NCBI GenBank assembly: GCA_036508135.1
Contig: DATCHW010000234.1
Span: forward strand, 1 to 30,510
Length of the DNA stretch: 30,510 nucleotides
Reading direction: 5' to 3'
DNA from: DATCHW01 sp036508135
GTDB lineage: Bacteria > Bacteroidota > Ignavibacteria > Tepidaquicellales > Tepidaquicellaceae
Part shown: positions 24,401 through 30,271 of the stretch, piece after piece
How the letters are laid out: the number at the start of each line of letters is the position of its first letter
Numbering within the stretch: the first letter of the stretch is position 1
Position numbers and translations under genes: made by a program
Notes under the pieces: generated by a model
Told to the model about the DNA's origin: nothing
The model's input: only the letters and a program-made list of their open reading frames with translations
Databases searched by the model: none

Positions 24401-25117
24401 ATTAAAGATGGAACTACTTACGCAATAATAAAGGTTAAGGATACCGGTATCGGAATTTCTGCTGATAAACTAAATCTGATTTTCGAACCGTTCCGCCAGG
24501 TGAGCGAAGGTATAAGCAGAATGTATGAGGGTACGGGTCTTGGGCTTACGCTTACAAAAAGATTTATTGAATCAATGCTCGGAAGTATTGAAGTTGAAAG
24601 CGAGTTAAATACAGGCACCACATTTACGGTTAAACTGGAAGTAAAAGATATCGATACATCAGCCGGAGTAATAAAAACAAAATTTAAAACAAAGAAAATT
24701 CCGGAAAAAGATCCGATTTATACAGATATAAAAATAATGATTGAAAAAGAACTGCCGAAAATACTGATTGTTGAAGATGATGCTATCAGCCTTAAGGCAA
24801 TGCTGGTATTCCTTCGTAACATCTGTACCTGCGATTCAACGGATAATGGTTACAATGCAATTGAACTAGCAAAAGAGAACAAATACCGTTTGATATTGAT
24901 GGATATAGCGTTAAAAGGAATCGACGGGATCGAGACCGCAAAAGAAATTAAACAAATCTCCGGATACAAAGATGTACCTGTAGTTGCCGTGACTGCATTT
25001 GCTATGGCGGGCGAAAAAGAAAAAATTCTCTCGGAATCAATAGAGTATTATATATCGAAACCATTTGAAAGAGCGGAGTTTGCCAGACTCGTAAAAGATT
25101 TGCTGAATAAAGAATAA
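21401..25117 (+). CDS. Membrane hybrid histidine kinase, Cache-PAS4-HK-REC
   Basis: 1238 residues from the ATG at 21401. The open frame reaches a TTG at 21338, but the normal charged start before the first membrane helix is MKYTNRMSAKY; the ATG at 21419 is an alternative. Order: TM1 (~12-32), large extracytoplasmic Cache-like sensor (~33-295, with KTGDICIDISIPLY and GNWYLISKID), TM2 (~297-320), four PAS domains (~343-465, 467-590, 602-715, 724-845), HisKA with His867 (NMSHELRTPM), HATPase (NNLINNALKFTKKG, DTGIGI, GTGLGLTL) and a C-terminal receiver (~1119-1236, Asp1168 in LILMDIALKG). It is divergent from the receiver-kinase/activator pair with a 246-base gap. A phosphorelay from its C-terminal receiver into that pair is inferred from position. 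Confidence 0.85.
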   Translation: MKYTNRMSAKYIPWFLILFIIGLTLILTITGYFYYYRQISIAEKDAQILVKSRLELTASQISHWGKDKLGEAQTIYNNHLIINEIQDLFADRDNNSKEAILAWFKSLVENRDYKSIHLFNSEGIHKLSYPDSASYKPGITIDTLKEISLSDIYQNEKTGDICIDISIPLYRFDRKGSTFTGVLLMSIDPNVNLYPYLIYPGTEGSSFENLLIKRDASDVIYLNELKYKRDTPLKFKIPLVNDEIISIQVTKGKTGYIEGKDYRGEEVFAYSQKIGNGNWYLISKIDRKEILAPVKSKFLLIFIALVILLSAFWAMLFLYWKNQRIKYYKEQYEAELEKRALNVHYEYLTKYANDIILMMDSEYNIKDVNEKALITYGYIREEILKLNVKDLRAPDIISNLDEITQQVREKGGMIFETYHSQKDGKIFPVEVSARVIEIEGKFFYQSIIRDITDRKKAEAKLISSENRLRAIFEGANDAIMVLDGDALVEFNKAAEEMFGFDRENLLNKKPWELSPEYQEDGRPSKSGSQEHIKSALSGKTEKFVWTHLRNLSEPFSAEIILNSFFVEDKKYLMTILKDVTKDIFKEKELANSREQVEHLKKFYQNILESIIDGVWVTDKNDCIIYANSAMLNIADTTNKRLLNLNIFSDIKGNTLLYFKPYYLKAKSVLAPVFYESVPITQPSGKKMYLTGWMIPIIKDGKYDGMICSAQEVSDKIAAIEEIRYLSRAVEQSPALIVITDLEGNIEYINSRFTETTGYGIEEIAGRKLDILKSGHKSDEAYDLLWDSMKSGEEFRSEFLCRKKNGELFWVDSLFSPIRDDKGITTHYLSVKEDITEGKKIEQELIIAKEKAEEMSRLKSNFLANMSHELRTPMSAILGFADLLHERLTDPELKEMSGIILNGSNRLTQTLNSILDLSRIEANKFDLKLAISDIVPVIRESIRLFEALADSKNIRLEFVTSQKSIFSKIDEKLFRQIFNNLINNALKFTKKGSVSVIIDTEIKDGTTYAIIKVKDTGIGISADKLNLIFEPFRQVSEGISRMYEGTGLGLTLTKRFIESMLGSIEVESELNTGTTFTVKLEVKDIDTSAGVIKTKFKTKKIPEKDPIYTDIKIMIEKELPKILIVEDDAISLKAMLVFLRNICTCDSTDNGYNAIELAKENKYRLILMDIALKGIDGIETAKEIKQISGYKDVPVVAVTAFAMAGEKEKILSESIEYYISKPFERAEFARLVKDLLNKE

Positions 25118-25168
25118 TCCTAACTCAGGAAATATTGGAAAGCCGTTTTTTCAAAAGTCAGTATTTTC

Positions 25169-25329
25169 TTAAATTTTGCCGTTTCCTTTTTTTTCTAATA
25201 TAACGAACAACTCCCTGCCTGCCCTCGGCTTGATTGAGTTGTAACATCTTTCAAAAACCCTGAACTCAAATAAACTATCTAAATACTCCCTGTATTCCAC
25301 GGATGTTCCTCCGAATGGAGGTTCTTCAC
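25169..25329 (-). pseudogene. Detached original C-terminus of the methyltransferase
   Basis: On the minus strand, repeat copy 1 followed by REYLDSLFEF, RCYNSIKPRAGRELF and VILEKKGNGKI ends at TAA (25169-25171). IKPRAGRELF is the expected TPMT-family C-terminal strand. It is now out of frame with the upstream gene because of a 74-base insertion; removing 74 bases restores one 198-residue frame. Confidence 0.75.
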
Positions 25330-25839
25330 ATGGTTCAAAATTAAATAATATTTACAGGTTTTTAAGTATTCCACGGATGTTCCTCCGAATGGAGGTTCTT
25401 CACGGTTAAAATCACAATCAAAAAATAATCCCGTAAGTTTGCCCTTTTCATTAAGTAGTTCATAAATTTTTTCGGCATATTTTCTTCTATCACCGGGACT
25501 GATGGCGCAGAAAAATGTCTGCTCTAATATTAATTCATATTTCCCTTCGTGTTCGAAAAAATTTTCACATAGCAGATTATCAACCGGGAAATCAGCAGCG
25601 CGTTCTGAAAAATTTTTCAAAGCAAGTTCAGACCAGTCAAGAAGATATATGTTTTTAAATCCAAGAGCATATAGATACTCAGCTTCGTATCCGTTTCCTC
25701 CGCCCGGTATAAGTATTTTAGTATCCTTATTTTCGAGCTGGTCAAAATATTCTTTCATTGGAGCCGATATCGTCCCTATATCCCAGCCGGTATATCCATT
25801 TTTATATTTTTCCTCCCAATAGTTTTTATTGAATATCAT
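25279..25839 (-). CDS. TPMT-like SAM methyltransferase, frameshifted C-terminus
   Basis: 186 residues as it stands. The N terminus (FNKNYWEEKYKNGYTGWDIG), the SAM-binding loop ILIPGGGNGYEAEYLYALG, the acidic LLDWSELAL and EQTFFCAISPGDRRKYAEKI are typical of the thiopurine-methyltransferase-like family of small-molecule methyltransferases. The frame runs into a 38-base direct repeat. After PPFGGTSVEY it continues with a foreign tail (LKTCKYYLILNHVKNLHSEE) that is the second copy of the repeat read in another frame. The expected end of the protein survives downstream out of frame. The enzyme core is complete, but the last strands are lost, so activity is doubtful. Substrate unknown. A 219-base gap separates it from peptide B, which is transcribed divergently. 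Confidence 0.8.
   Translation of the reverse strand: MIFNKNYWEEKYKNGYTGWDIGTISAPMKEYFDQLENKDTKILIPGGGNGYEAEYLYALGFKNIYLLDWSELALKNFSERAADFPVDNLLCENFFEHEGKYELILEQTFFCAISPGDRRKYAEKIYELLNEKGKLTGLFFDCDFNREEPPFGGTSVEYLKTCKYYLILNHVKNLHSEEHPWNTGSI
25292..25403. repeat. Two 38-bp direct repeats flanking a 36-bp insert
   Basis: Copies at 25292-25329 and 25366-25403 are identical over 38 bases and separated by 36 AT-rich bases. The offset is 74 bases, which shifts the methyltransferase reading frame. Confidence 0.95.
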
Positions 25840-25940
25840 GCTTTCTATTAATAATTGATGGAAGATAGAAAATTTAAAAGGAATTTGAAAATTAAAAGTT
25901 TCAGGTTACCTGATTTCTCTGTCTAATTTTGCGACATATT

Positions 25941-25955
25941 TTCTCAAAATGAGAA
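25941..25955. promoter_or_regulatory. Enhancer-like palindrome of second sigma-54 operon
   Basis: TTCTCAAAATGAGAA, one base different from the palindrome at 18401-18415. Its centre (25948) is 57 bases before the first base of the -24 element, the same distance as in the other operon. Probable activator dimer site. Confidence 0.75.
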
Positions 25956-25980
25956 TATCTTATGTCTTATCTGTATAATT

Positions 25981-25993
25981 AATCAAATAATTA
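25981..25993 (+). promoter_or_regulatory. IHF-like site
   Basis: AATCAAATAATTA fits WATCAA-N4-TTR fully and lies between the palindrome and the -24 element, where IHF normally bends sigma-54 promoters. AT-rich background makes chance matches possible. Confidence 0.4.
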
Positions 25994-26004
25994 AAGGTTT
26001 TTTT

Positions 26005-26020
26005 TGGCATAATGTTTGCA
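26005..26020 (+). promoter_or_regulatory. Sigma-54 (-24/-12) promoter
   Basis: TGGCATAATGTTTGCA, GG and GC 10 bases apart, with the same GTTTGCA end as the promoter at 18336-18351. The predicted transcription start is near 26031, about 27 bases before the start codon of peptide B. Confidence 0.85.
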
Positions 26021-26057
26021 TAATAAAAGGGTAAACCAAAAAAGAAAGGTAACTAAA

Positions 26058-26168
26058 ATGCACTACGACACAGCAAAATCATCAAAAAATATTTCAAAAT
26101 TTGATATCGGAATTTACACTATTATTTCAACTCTTTTTATTCTTCTCGTAATTGGTATTATTTATTAG
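26058..26168 (+). CDS. Small single-helix membrane peptide B, 36 aa
   Basis: ATG at 26058 with AAAGGT just upstream; TAG at 26166-26168. Polar N terminus MHYDTAKSSKNISKFDIGIY, then a hydrophobic helix TIISTLFILLVIGIIY. It is almost identical to peptide C and shares the ISK-aromatic-acidic-I motif and overall layout with peptide A 8 kb away. First gene of the operon behind the sigma-54 promoter at 26005-26020. The codon-level similarity with the next gene shows a tandem duplication that keeps the reading frame through a three-base indel, evidence of coding. Likely an inner-membrane peptide; partner unknown. Confidence 0.8.
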   Translation: MHYDTAKSSKNISKFDIGIYTIISTLFILLVIGIIY

Positions 26169-26203
26169 AAGAGAAAATTCGAAATAAAAAGAAGGAGACT
26201 AAA

Positions 26204-26311
26204 ATGCACTACGAAACAGCAAAAACATCAAATATTTCTAAATTTGATATTGGTATTTACATGATTATTTCAACCCTTTTTATTCTTCTCATAATCGGGA
26301 TTATTTATTAG
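26204..26311 (+). CDS. Small single-helix membrane peptide C, 35 aa
   Basis: ATG at 26204 preceded by GAAGGAGA, a strong ribosome site; TAG at 26309-26311. MHYETAKTSNISKFDIGIY followed by the helix MIISTLFILLIIGIIY. It differs from peptide B by a handful of conservative changes and one missing residue (the SKN of B is shorter here). DNA differences fall largely at third codon positions (GAT ATC/GAT ATT, TCA/TCT), which points to selection on the protein. It lies 35 bases after peptide B with no promoter between, so they form a two-gene operon ending at or before the hairpin at 26423-26463. Confidence 0.8.
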   Translation: MHYETAKTSNISKFDIGIYMIISTLFILLIIGIIY

Positions 26312-26422
26312 AGAGGAAACTATAAATTAAAAGATTCCCGATTTAACCCTTTTTCCAATTTTTAAAGTATTTTTCATATCCTTTGTATACAGAGGATAAC
26401 AAAAGATTTTTTTTCAACTCAT

Positions 26423-26463
26423 ATATAATTTTGCTCCGGAGAAGATTCGGAGCAGAATTATAT
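26423..26463 (+). terminator. Long hairpin after the peptide B/C operon
   Basis: Arms 26423-26438 and 26448-26463 form a 16-bp stem (core TGCTCCG/CGGAGCA, one wobble pair) around a 9-base loop. It lies between the peptide genes and the CoA-transferase genes. Only a weak T-rich tail, but the size and position fit a terminator. Confidence 0.6.
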
Positions 26464-26577
26464 TTATACATTAATAAATAATCCCCTCGATAATTCCTTC
26501 CAATTTTTCAGGAAATAATTTTCGCAAACATTTTTATTTTGATAAAATTATATTAACTTGCAGTTAAAAATTTCAAA

Positions 26578-27270
26578 ATGAATAAAGCTGTAAAAAATTC
26601 TCAGGAAGCAATAGAAGGAATAAGCGACAATATGACCATAATGTTCGGAGGGTTCGGGCTTTGCGGTATTCCTGAAAACACAATATTAGCATTATCGAAA
26701 ATTCCGGTAAAAGGGCTTATTTGTATTTCTAATAATTGCGGTGTTGATGATTTTGGTCTTGGATTGCTGCTTAATAATCATCAGATAAAAAAAATGGTGT
26801 CTTCGTATGTAGGTGAGAATGCAGAATTTGAAAGGCAGATGATGAGCGGCGAACTTGAAGTTGAACTTCTGCCGCAAGGTTCGCTTGCAGAGAAAATCAG
26901 AGCCGGCGGAGCGGGAATTCCTGCTTTTTATGTTCCCGCCGGATACGGAACGGAAGTTGGTGATGGAAAAGAATCACGCGAATTCAACGAAAAGATGCAT
27001 CTTCTGGAATATGCCCTCACTGCTGATTTCGCTGTCGTAAAAGCATGGAAAGGCGATACTGCCGGTAACCTTATTTATAAATATACGGCAAATAATTTTA
27101 ATAATATGATGGCAATGGCAGGAAAAATTACCATTGCTGAAGTTGAAGAGCTTGTTCCGGAGGGTGAACTTGACCCTAATTTTATACATACACCCGGAAT
27201 TTTTGTTCAACGTATATTTCAGGGTGTTGATTACGTAAAAAGAATTGAACAATTAACCTTATCAAAATAA
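26578..27270 (+). CDS. scoA: 3-oxoacid CoA-transferase subunit A
   Basis: 230 residues. The N-terminal GFGLCGIPENTI Gly-rich motif, the CNNCGVDDFGLG stretch, KKMVSSYVGENAEFERQ, and GTEVGDGKE are hallmarks of the A subunit of succinyl-CoA:3-ketoacid CoA-transferase. The A/B heteromer moves CoA from succinyl-CoA (or acetyl-CoA in AtoDA types) to acetoacetate, linking ketone bodies with the citric acid cycle. Length is normal. Subunit B starts six bases after the stop, giving a two-gene operon. Nearby at 28780 is an HMG-CoA-lyase-like gene, which in classical ketone metabolism makes acetoacetate. Whether the physiological donor is succinyl- or acetyl-CoA cannot be told from sequence by eye. Confidence 0.9.
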   Translation: MNKAVKNSQEAIEGISDNMTIMFGGFGLCGIPENTILALSKIPVKGLICISNNCGVDDFGLGLLLNNHQIKKMVSSYVGENAEFERQMMSGELEVELLPQGSLAEKIRAGGAGIPAFYVPAGYGTEVGDGKESREFNEKMHLLEYALTADFAVVKAWKGDTAGNLIYKYTANNFNNMMAMAGKITIAEVEELVPEGELDPNFIHTPGIFVQRIFQGVDYVKRIEQLTLSK

Positions 27271-27275
27271 ACTAA

Positions 27276-27932
27276 ATGGCTTTAGATAAAAATCAGATAG
27301 CGCATCGTATTGCACGCGAATTAAAAGACGGTTATTATGTTAATCTTGGGATTGGAATACCTACATTAGTTGCTAATTTTATTCCTGAAGATATGCACGT
27401 AACCCTTCAATCAGAGAACGGGATGCTGGGAATGGGACCATTCCCTACAATGGAAACCGTGGATGCTGACCTGATTAACGCAGGGAAACAAACTATTACT
27501 TATTTGCCGGGTTCTTCATTTTTCGATTCCGCTACAAGTTTCGCTATGATAAGGGGAGGTCATATTGACCTTACAATTCTCGGTGCGTTTGAAGTATCGG
27601 AAAAAGGAGATATTGCAAGCTGGAAAGTACCGGGTAAACTTATTAAAGGGATGGGTGGAGCAATGGACCTTGTGGCTTCGGCAAAAAATATCATCGTTGC
27701 AATGCAGCATACTAACAAAGAAGGTCAATCTAAACTTTTAAAGAAGTGTACTCTTCCGCTGACGGGTGTGAATTGTGTAAAAAGAATTGTATCAGACCTT
27801 GCCGTCATTGATGTTACGGATAAAGGGTTCAAACTGGTTGAAAGAGCACCCGGAATTTCGGTTGAACAGATTAAAGCGGCAACCGAAGGCACTCTTATCG
27901 TTGAAGGTGATATTCCTGAAATACAATTTTAG
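27276..27932 (+). CDS. scoB: 3-oxoacid CoA-transferase subunit B
   Basis: 218 residues. NLGIGIPTLVANF near the N terminus and the active-site segment LQSENGMLGMGPFP with Glu47, the residue that forms the enzyme-CoA thioester. KNIIVAMQHTNKEGQSKLLKKCTLPLTG and the ending EGTLIVEGDIPEIQF are also family features. Full length for the subunit. It starts six bases after subunit A on the same strand and is probably translationally coupled to it. Cytoplasmic enzyme of acetoacetate use or formation. Confidence 0.9.
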   Translation: MALDKNQIAHRIARELKDGYYVNLGIGIPTLVANFIPEDMHVTLQSENGMLGMGPFPTMETVDADLINAGKQTITYLPGSSFFDSATSFAMIRGGHIDLTILGAFEVSEKGDIASWKVPGKLIKGMGGAMDLVASAKNIIVAMQHTNKEGQSKLLKKCTLPLTGVNCVKRIVSDLAVIDVTDKGFKLVERAPGISVEQIKAATEGTLIVEGDIPEIQF

Positions 27933-28019
27933 TGAAAAAAGATTGCACCACTAAGACACATTAAGGAAGATTTATTTAAACCAATGGATAATCTTTGTGA
28001 CAGGAAAAAGATAAGGATG

Positions 28020-28610
28020 TATCCTAACCCACGGTTTTAACCGTGGGAGAACAGAGAGAATATAAAACACAACCGTTTTAACGGTTTTAAAATAATACAA
28101 ATTATATGTCGCATTCACACACGAAAATATGGATTCATTTGATATTCGGCACAAAAGAGAGAACGCCTTTAATTGATGAGAAATTTGAAAAATTATTATA
28201 CATCAGAATTAACGATAAACTCAAAACAGAATATAATTCATTGGTGTACGCAATTAACGGGACCAAAGACCATATACATATTTTATTTTTGCAGGATTCA
28301 AACTTTTCATTGTCTGATATTGTTAAAAACATTAAAGGTGAATCATCACATTGGATTAACCAAAATAATTTTATTGATAAAAAATTTGCCTGGCAATCAG
28401 GATATGGTGCTTTTTCGATTAGTGATACAAAAGAAGATAAAATAATAGAGTATATAAAAAACCAAAAAGAACATCATAAAAAAATAAGTTTTGCTGAGGA
28501 ATATAATTTGTTCTTAAAAAAATATGGGTTTAATTCGCTGTTAGAAAACCGTTAAAACGGTTGGAATTTATTCAGACACGTGACCACGGATAAATCCGTG
28601 GGTTAGGATA
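28020..28610 (+). mobile_element. IS200/IS605-type element with nested end hairpins
   Basis: About 591 bases holding one Y1 transposase gene. Perfect 15-bp inverted ends TATCCTAACCCACGG (28020-28034) and its complement (28596-28610). Each end folds: CCCACGGTT/AACCGTGGG at 28028-28047 on the left and CCACGGAT/ATCCGTGG at 28584-28602 on the right. Inside these lies a second hairpin pair, AACCGTT-TT-AACGGTT (28071-28086) and AACCGTT-AA-AACGGTT (28547-28562). Subterminal hairpins are what single-strand Y1 transposases recognise. It sits between scoB and the HMG-CoA-lyase-like gene. Confidence 0.75.
28106..28555 (+). CDS. tnpA: IS200-like Y1 transposase (TnpA)
   Basis: 149 residues, the whole of a Y1_Tnp (HUH) domain. 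The metal-binding HUH motif is in GTKDHIHILF; the catalytic Tyr is expected in the helix IIEYIKNQKEHHKK. FAWQSGYGAFSIS is the family signature of the IS200 group. The enzyme acts on single-stranded DNA, cutting at hairpin-flanked ends through a 5'-phosphotyrosine intermediate. The final codons (GAA AAC CGT TAA) lie inside the right inner hairpin, so the C terminus and end recognition sequence overlap. Reading frame intact, no accessory TnpB/IscB gene. Start chosen at the first ATG, which gives the usual SHSHTKIWIHLIFGTK opening. Confidence 0.85.
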   Translation: MSHSHTKIWIHLIFGTKERTPLIDEKFEKLLYIRINDKLKTEYNSLVYAINGTKDHIHILFLQDSNFSLSDIVKNIKGESSHWINQNNFIDKKFAWQSGYGAFSISDTKEDKIIEYIKNQKEHHKKISFAEEYNLFLKKYGFNSLLENR

Positions 28611-28630
28611 AAAACAAGAAAATGTGAGAG

Positions 28631-28656
28631 CCCAATCCACAGTTTTGACCGTAGAG
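28631..28656 (+). repeat. Degenerate copy of the element-end hairpin
   Basis: CCCAATCCACAGTTTTGACC and following bases resemble CCTAACCCACGGTTTTAACC with several substitutions. It lies between the element and an exact end copy at 28667. Confidence 0.45.
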
Positions 28657-28666
28657 ACAGGAAAGA

Positions 28667-28726
28667 CCTAACCCACGGTTTTAACCGTGGGGGAGAATAG
28701 AAATACAAAGTAATAACCGTTTTAAT
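28667..28726 (+). repeat. Solo copy of the element's left end
   Basis: 28667-28691 is identical over 25 bases to the left-end hairpin (28023-28047). The following ~35 bases (GGAGAATAGAAATACAAAG... then AACCGTTTTAA) match the left subterminal region imperfectly. This is an extra end without a gene, like a REP or MITE unit that the transposase could mobilise. Confidence 0.7.
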
Positions 28727-28779
28727 TCTTGATCCACTGCGGGGGACGGTTTCCAAATTTTAAATTAAATTTATAAAGA

Positions 28780-29796
28780 ATGAAATATCCTAAAAAAGTA
28801 GTTGTTGGAGATATAACCGTAAGAGACGGTTTTCAGCATGAAGAAGAATACATACCTGTTGAAGCTAAGCTATGGCTTGCAGAGCAATTGATTCTCTCTG
28901 GATTCCGGCACATCGAAGTTACTAACCTTGGAAATCCAGCAGGTATGCCGCAGTTCAAGGATGCAGATGAACTGATGAAGATGATAAAAAACAGCAAAAA
29001 GATAGCACATCTTCTGAAAGATGTATCTTTGACCTGTGTAACGATTCGCGAAAAAGCAATTGAAAGAGCGATAAATAACAAACTGGAAGGATTCGGACCC
29101 GATAGAATTTTACTTATGGTTTCAACAAGCGAATCGCATCATTTCAAAAACTCCGGACTTTCGCTTGACGATTACTGGAAGATGGCAGAGAAATATATAA
29201 AAAAAGCAAACGATGCCGGCATCAAAGTTAATGGAACAGTAAGCACCATCTGGGGCTGCCCGATAGAAGGACCTACGGAAATGAAAAAGGCAATAGATTT
29301 CACTAAACGCTGGTTTGATATCGGTGTGAATGATGTGGAGCATGCCGATCACGACGGCTCTGCCTCGCCTGACCGGATTTACAAATATTTTTCTATGCTG
29401 ATGGACGAGTTCCAGAAACCTAACAAGCACATTGTTCACCTGCATACAACCCGCGGATGGGGTTTGGCAAATATCCTTGCAGCTCTTCAGGCTGGAATGA
29501 CAAATTATGAATCAACAATGGGAGGCCTCGGGGGACAGCCCGCAAACTTTGTAAGCGGAGTACCTGTCAGCGGTACGGGTGATTATTACTATTCTGACCC
29601 GGGCCTTGTCGGTCTTGTATCAACTGAAGATATGGTTGTGATGATGGATGAAATGGGAATAGAAACCAATCTTGATGTAGATAAAATTCTTAGTATCGGT
29701 AAAATGGTAGAAAAAATTGTCGGTAGAAGATTACGCTCGGAATGTATTAAGACCGGTAGAATTCCAAAATCCCTCACCGGCAGGTTGATTTATTAA
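28780..29796 (+). CDS. HMG-CoA-lyase-like (HMGL/pyruvate carboxyltransferase family) enzyme
   Basis: 338 residues, a DRE-TIM metallolyase fold. The N-terminal motif GDITVRDGFQHEE carries the conserved Arg15-Asp16 pair and Gln19. The metal-binding HxH is at His220/His222 in IVHLHTTRGWGLANI. NGTVSTIWGCP and DVEHADHDGSASPDRIY are further barrel elements. In classical HMG-CoA lyase the segment near the C terminus is GLGGCPY with a catalytic Cys; here it reads GGLGGQPANF with Gln253, followed by a longer loop (VSGVPVSGTGDYYYSDP). The enzyme therefore probably belongs to a divergent subgroup with another substrate or mechanism. The CoA-transferase pair upstream suggests acyl-CoA/ketoacid metabolism, but the IS element lies between, so co-transcription is uncertain. 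Confidence 0.8.
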   Translation: MKYPKKVVVGDITVRDGFQHEEEYIPVEAKLWLAEQLILSGFRHIEVTNLGNPAGMPQFKDADELMKMIKNSKKIAHLLKDVSLTCVTIREKAIERAINNKLEGFGPDRILLMVSTSESHHFKNSGLSLDDYWKMAEKYIKKANDAGIKVNGTVSTIWGCPIEGPTEMKKAIDFTKRWFDIGVNDVEHADHDGSASPDRIYKYFSMLMDEFQKPNKHIVHLHTTRGWGLANILAALQAGMTNYESTMGGLGGQPANFVSGVPVSGTGDYYYSDPGLVGLVSTEDMVVMMDEMGIETNLDVDKILSIGKMVEKIVGRRLRSECIKTGRIPKSLTGRLIY

Positions 29797-29953
29797 TCAT
29801 TATTTAAAAGACTTTTTTATTTAACATAAGGTTTCGGGAACGCCGGGCTCTTGTAAAATCCTCTAAACGAATGTTTTAGGGGGGGTGTATTAGCTTTGTC
29901 TTCAACAATTTATATAATTTCGTATTTCCAGAATTTTACAATATTCATTTCCA

Positions 29954-29981
29954 AACTAATCCCTTAGGATTAGTTCCTTTT
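29954..29981 (+). terminator. Rho-independent-like terminator
   Basis: AACTAATCC-CTTA-GGATTAGTT, a 9-bp perfect stem with a 4-base loop, then CCTTTTT. It is on the plus strand downstream of the HMG-CoA-lyase-like gene. Confidence 0.65.
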
Positions 29982-30143
29982 TCATCCCTCTGCACTATTA
30001 TTAAATCAATTAAATTTCCTTACTTTTAATAAGGTTAATATGTATATTAATCTTACGTTATATAATGACTAATTTTTAGTTGAAATTTAAAATAGAGACC
30101 CCTAAGTTAATAATAAGATTTTTGCAAAATAGAAAATGAAGCT

Positions 30144-30207
30144 CCCCGCCGCAAGCAGCGGGGTATCAATATAGATTTTTATTTTATCATCGCCGCAAGC
30201 GGCGGGG
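30144..30207. repeat. Pair of GC-rich REP-like hairpins
   Basis: CCCCGCCGCAAGCAGCGGGG at 30144-30163 and CGCCGCAAGCGGCG at 30191-30204 followed by GGG. Both share GCCGCAAGC and stand out in base composition from the surrounding AT-rich DNA. Confidence 0.65.
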
Positions 30208-30271
30208 AATTAACACTTAGAGATTAAATTAAAAAACGAAAAAAGCAAACAGAGATTTAACACAAATAAAA

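Larger units (their letters stand above)
29797..30271. other. Intergenic region with hairpins, no gene seen
   Basis: 475 bases. Contents: a possible terminator at 29954-29981, two GC-rich hairpins near 30144 and 30191, and AT-rich sequence with stops in all frames. Confidence 0.6.

Noticed and set aside
28568..28756. 62-codon minus-strand frame downstream of the IS200-like element
   Set aside because: It consists of element-end hairpin copies read through; no coding features.
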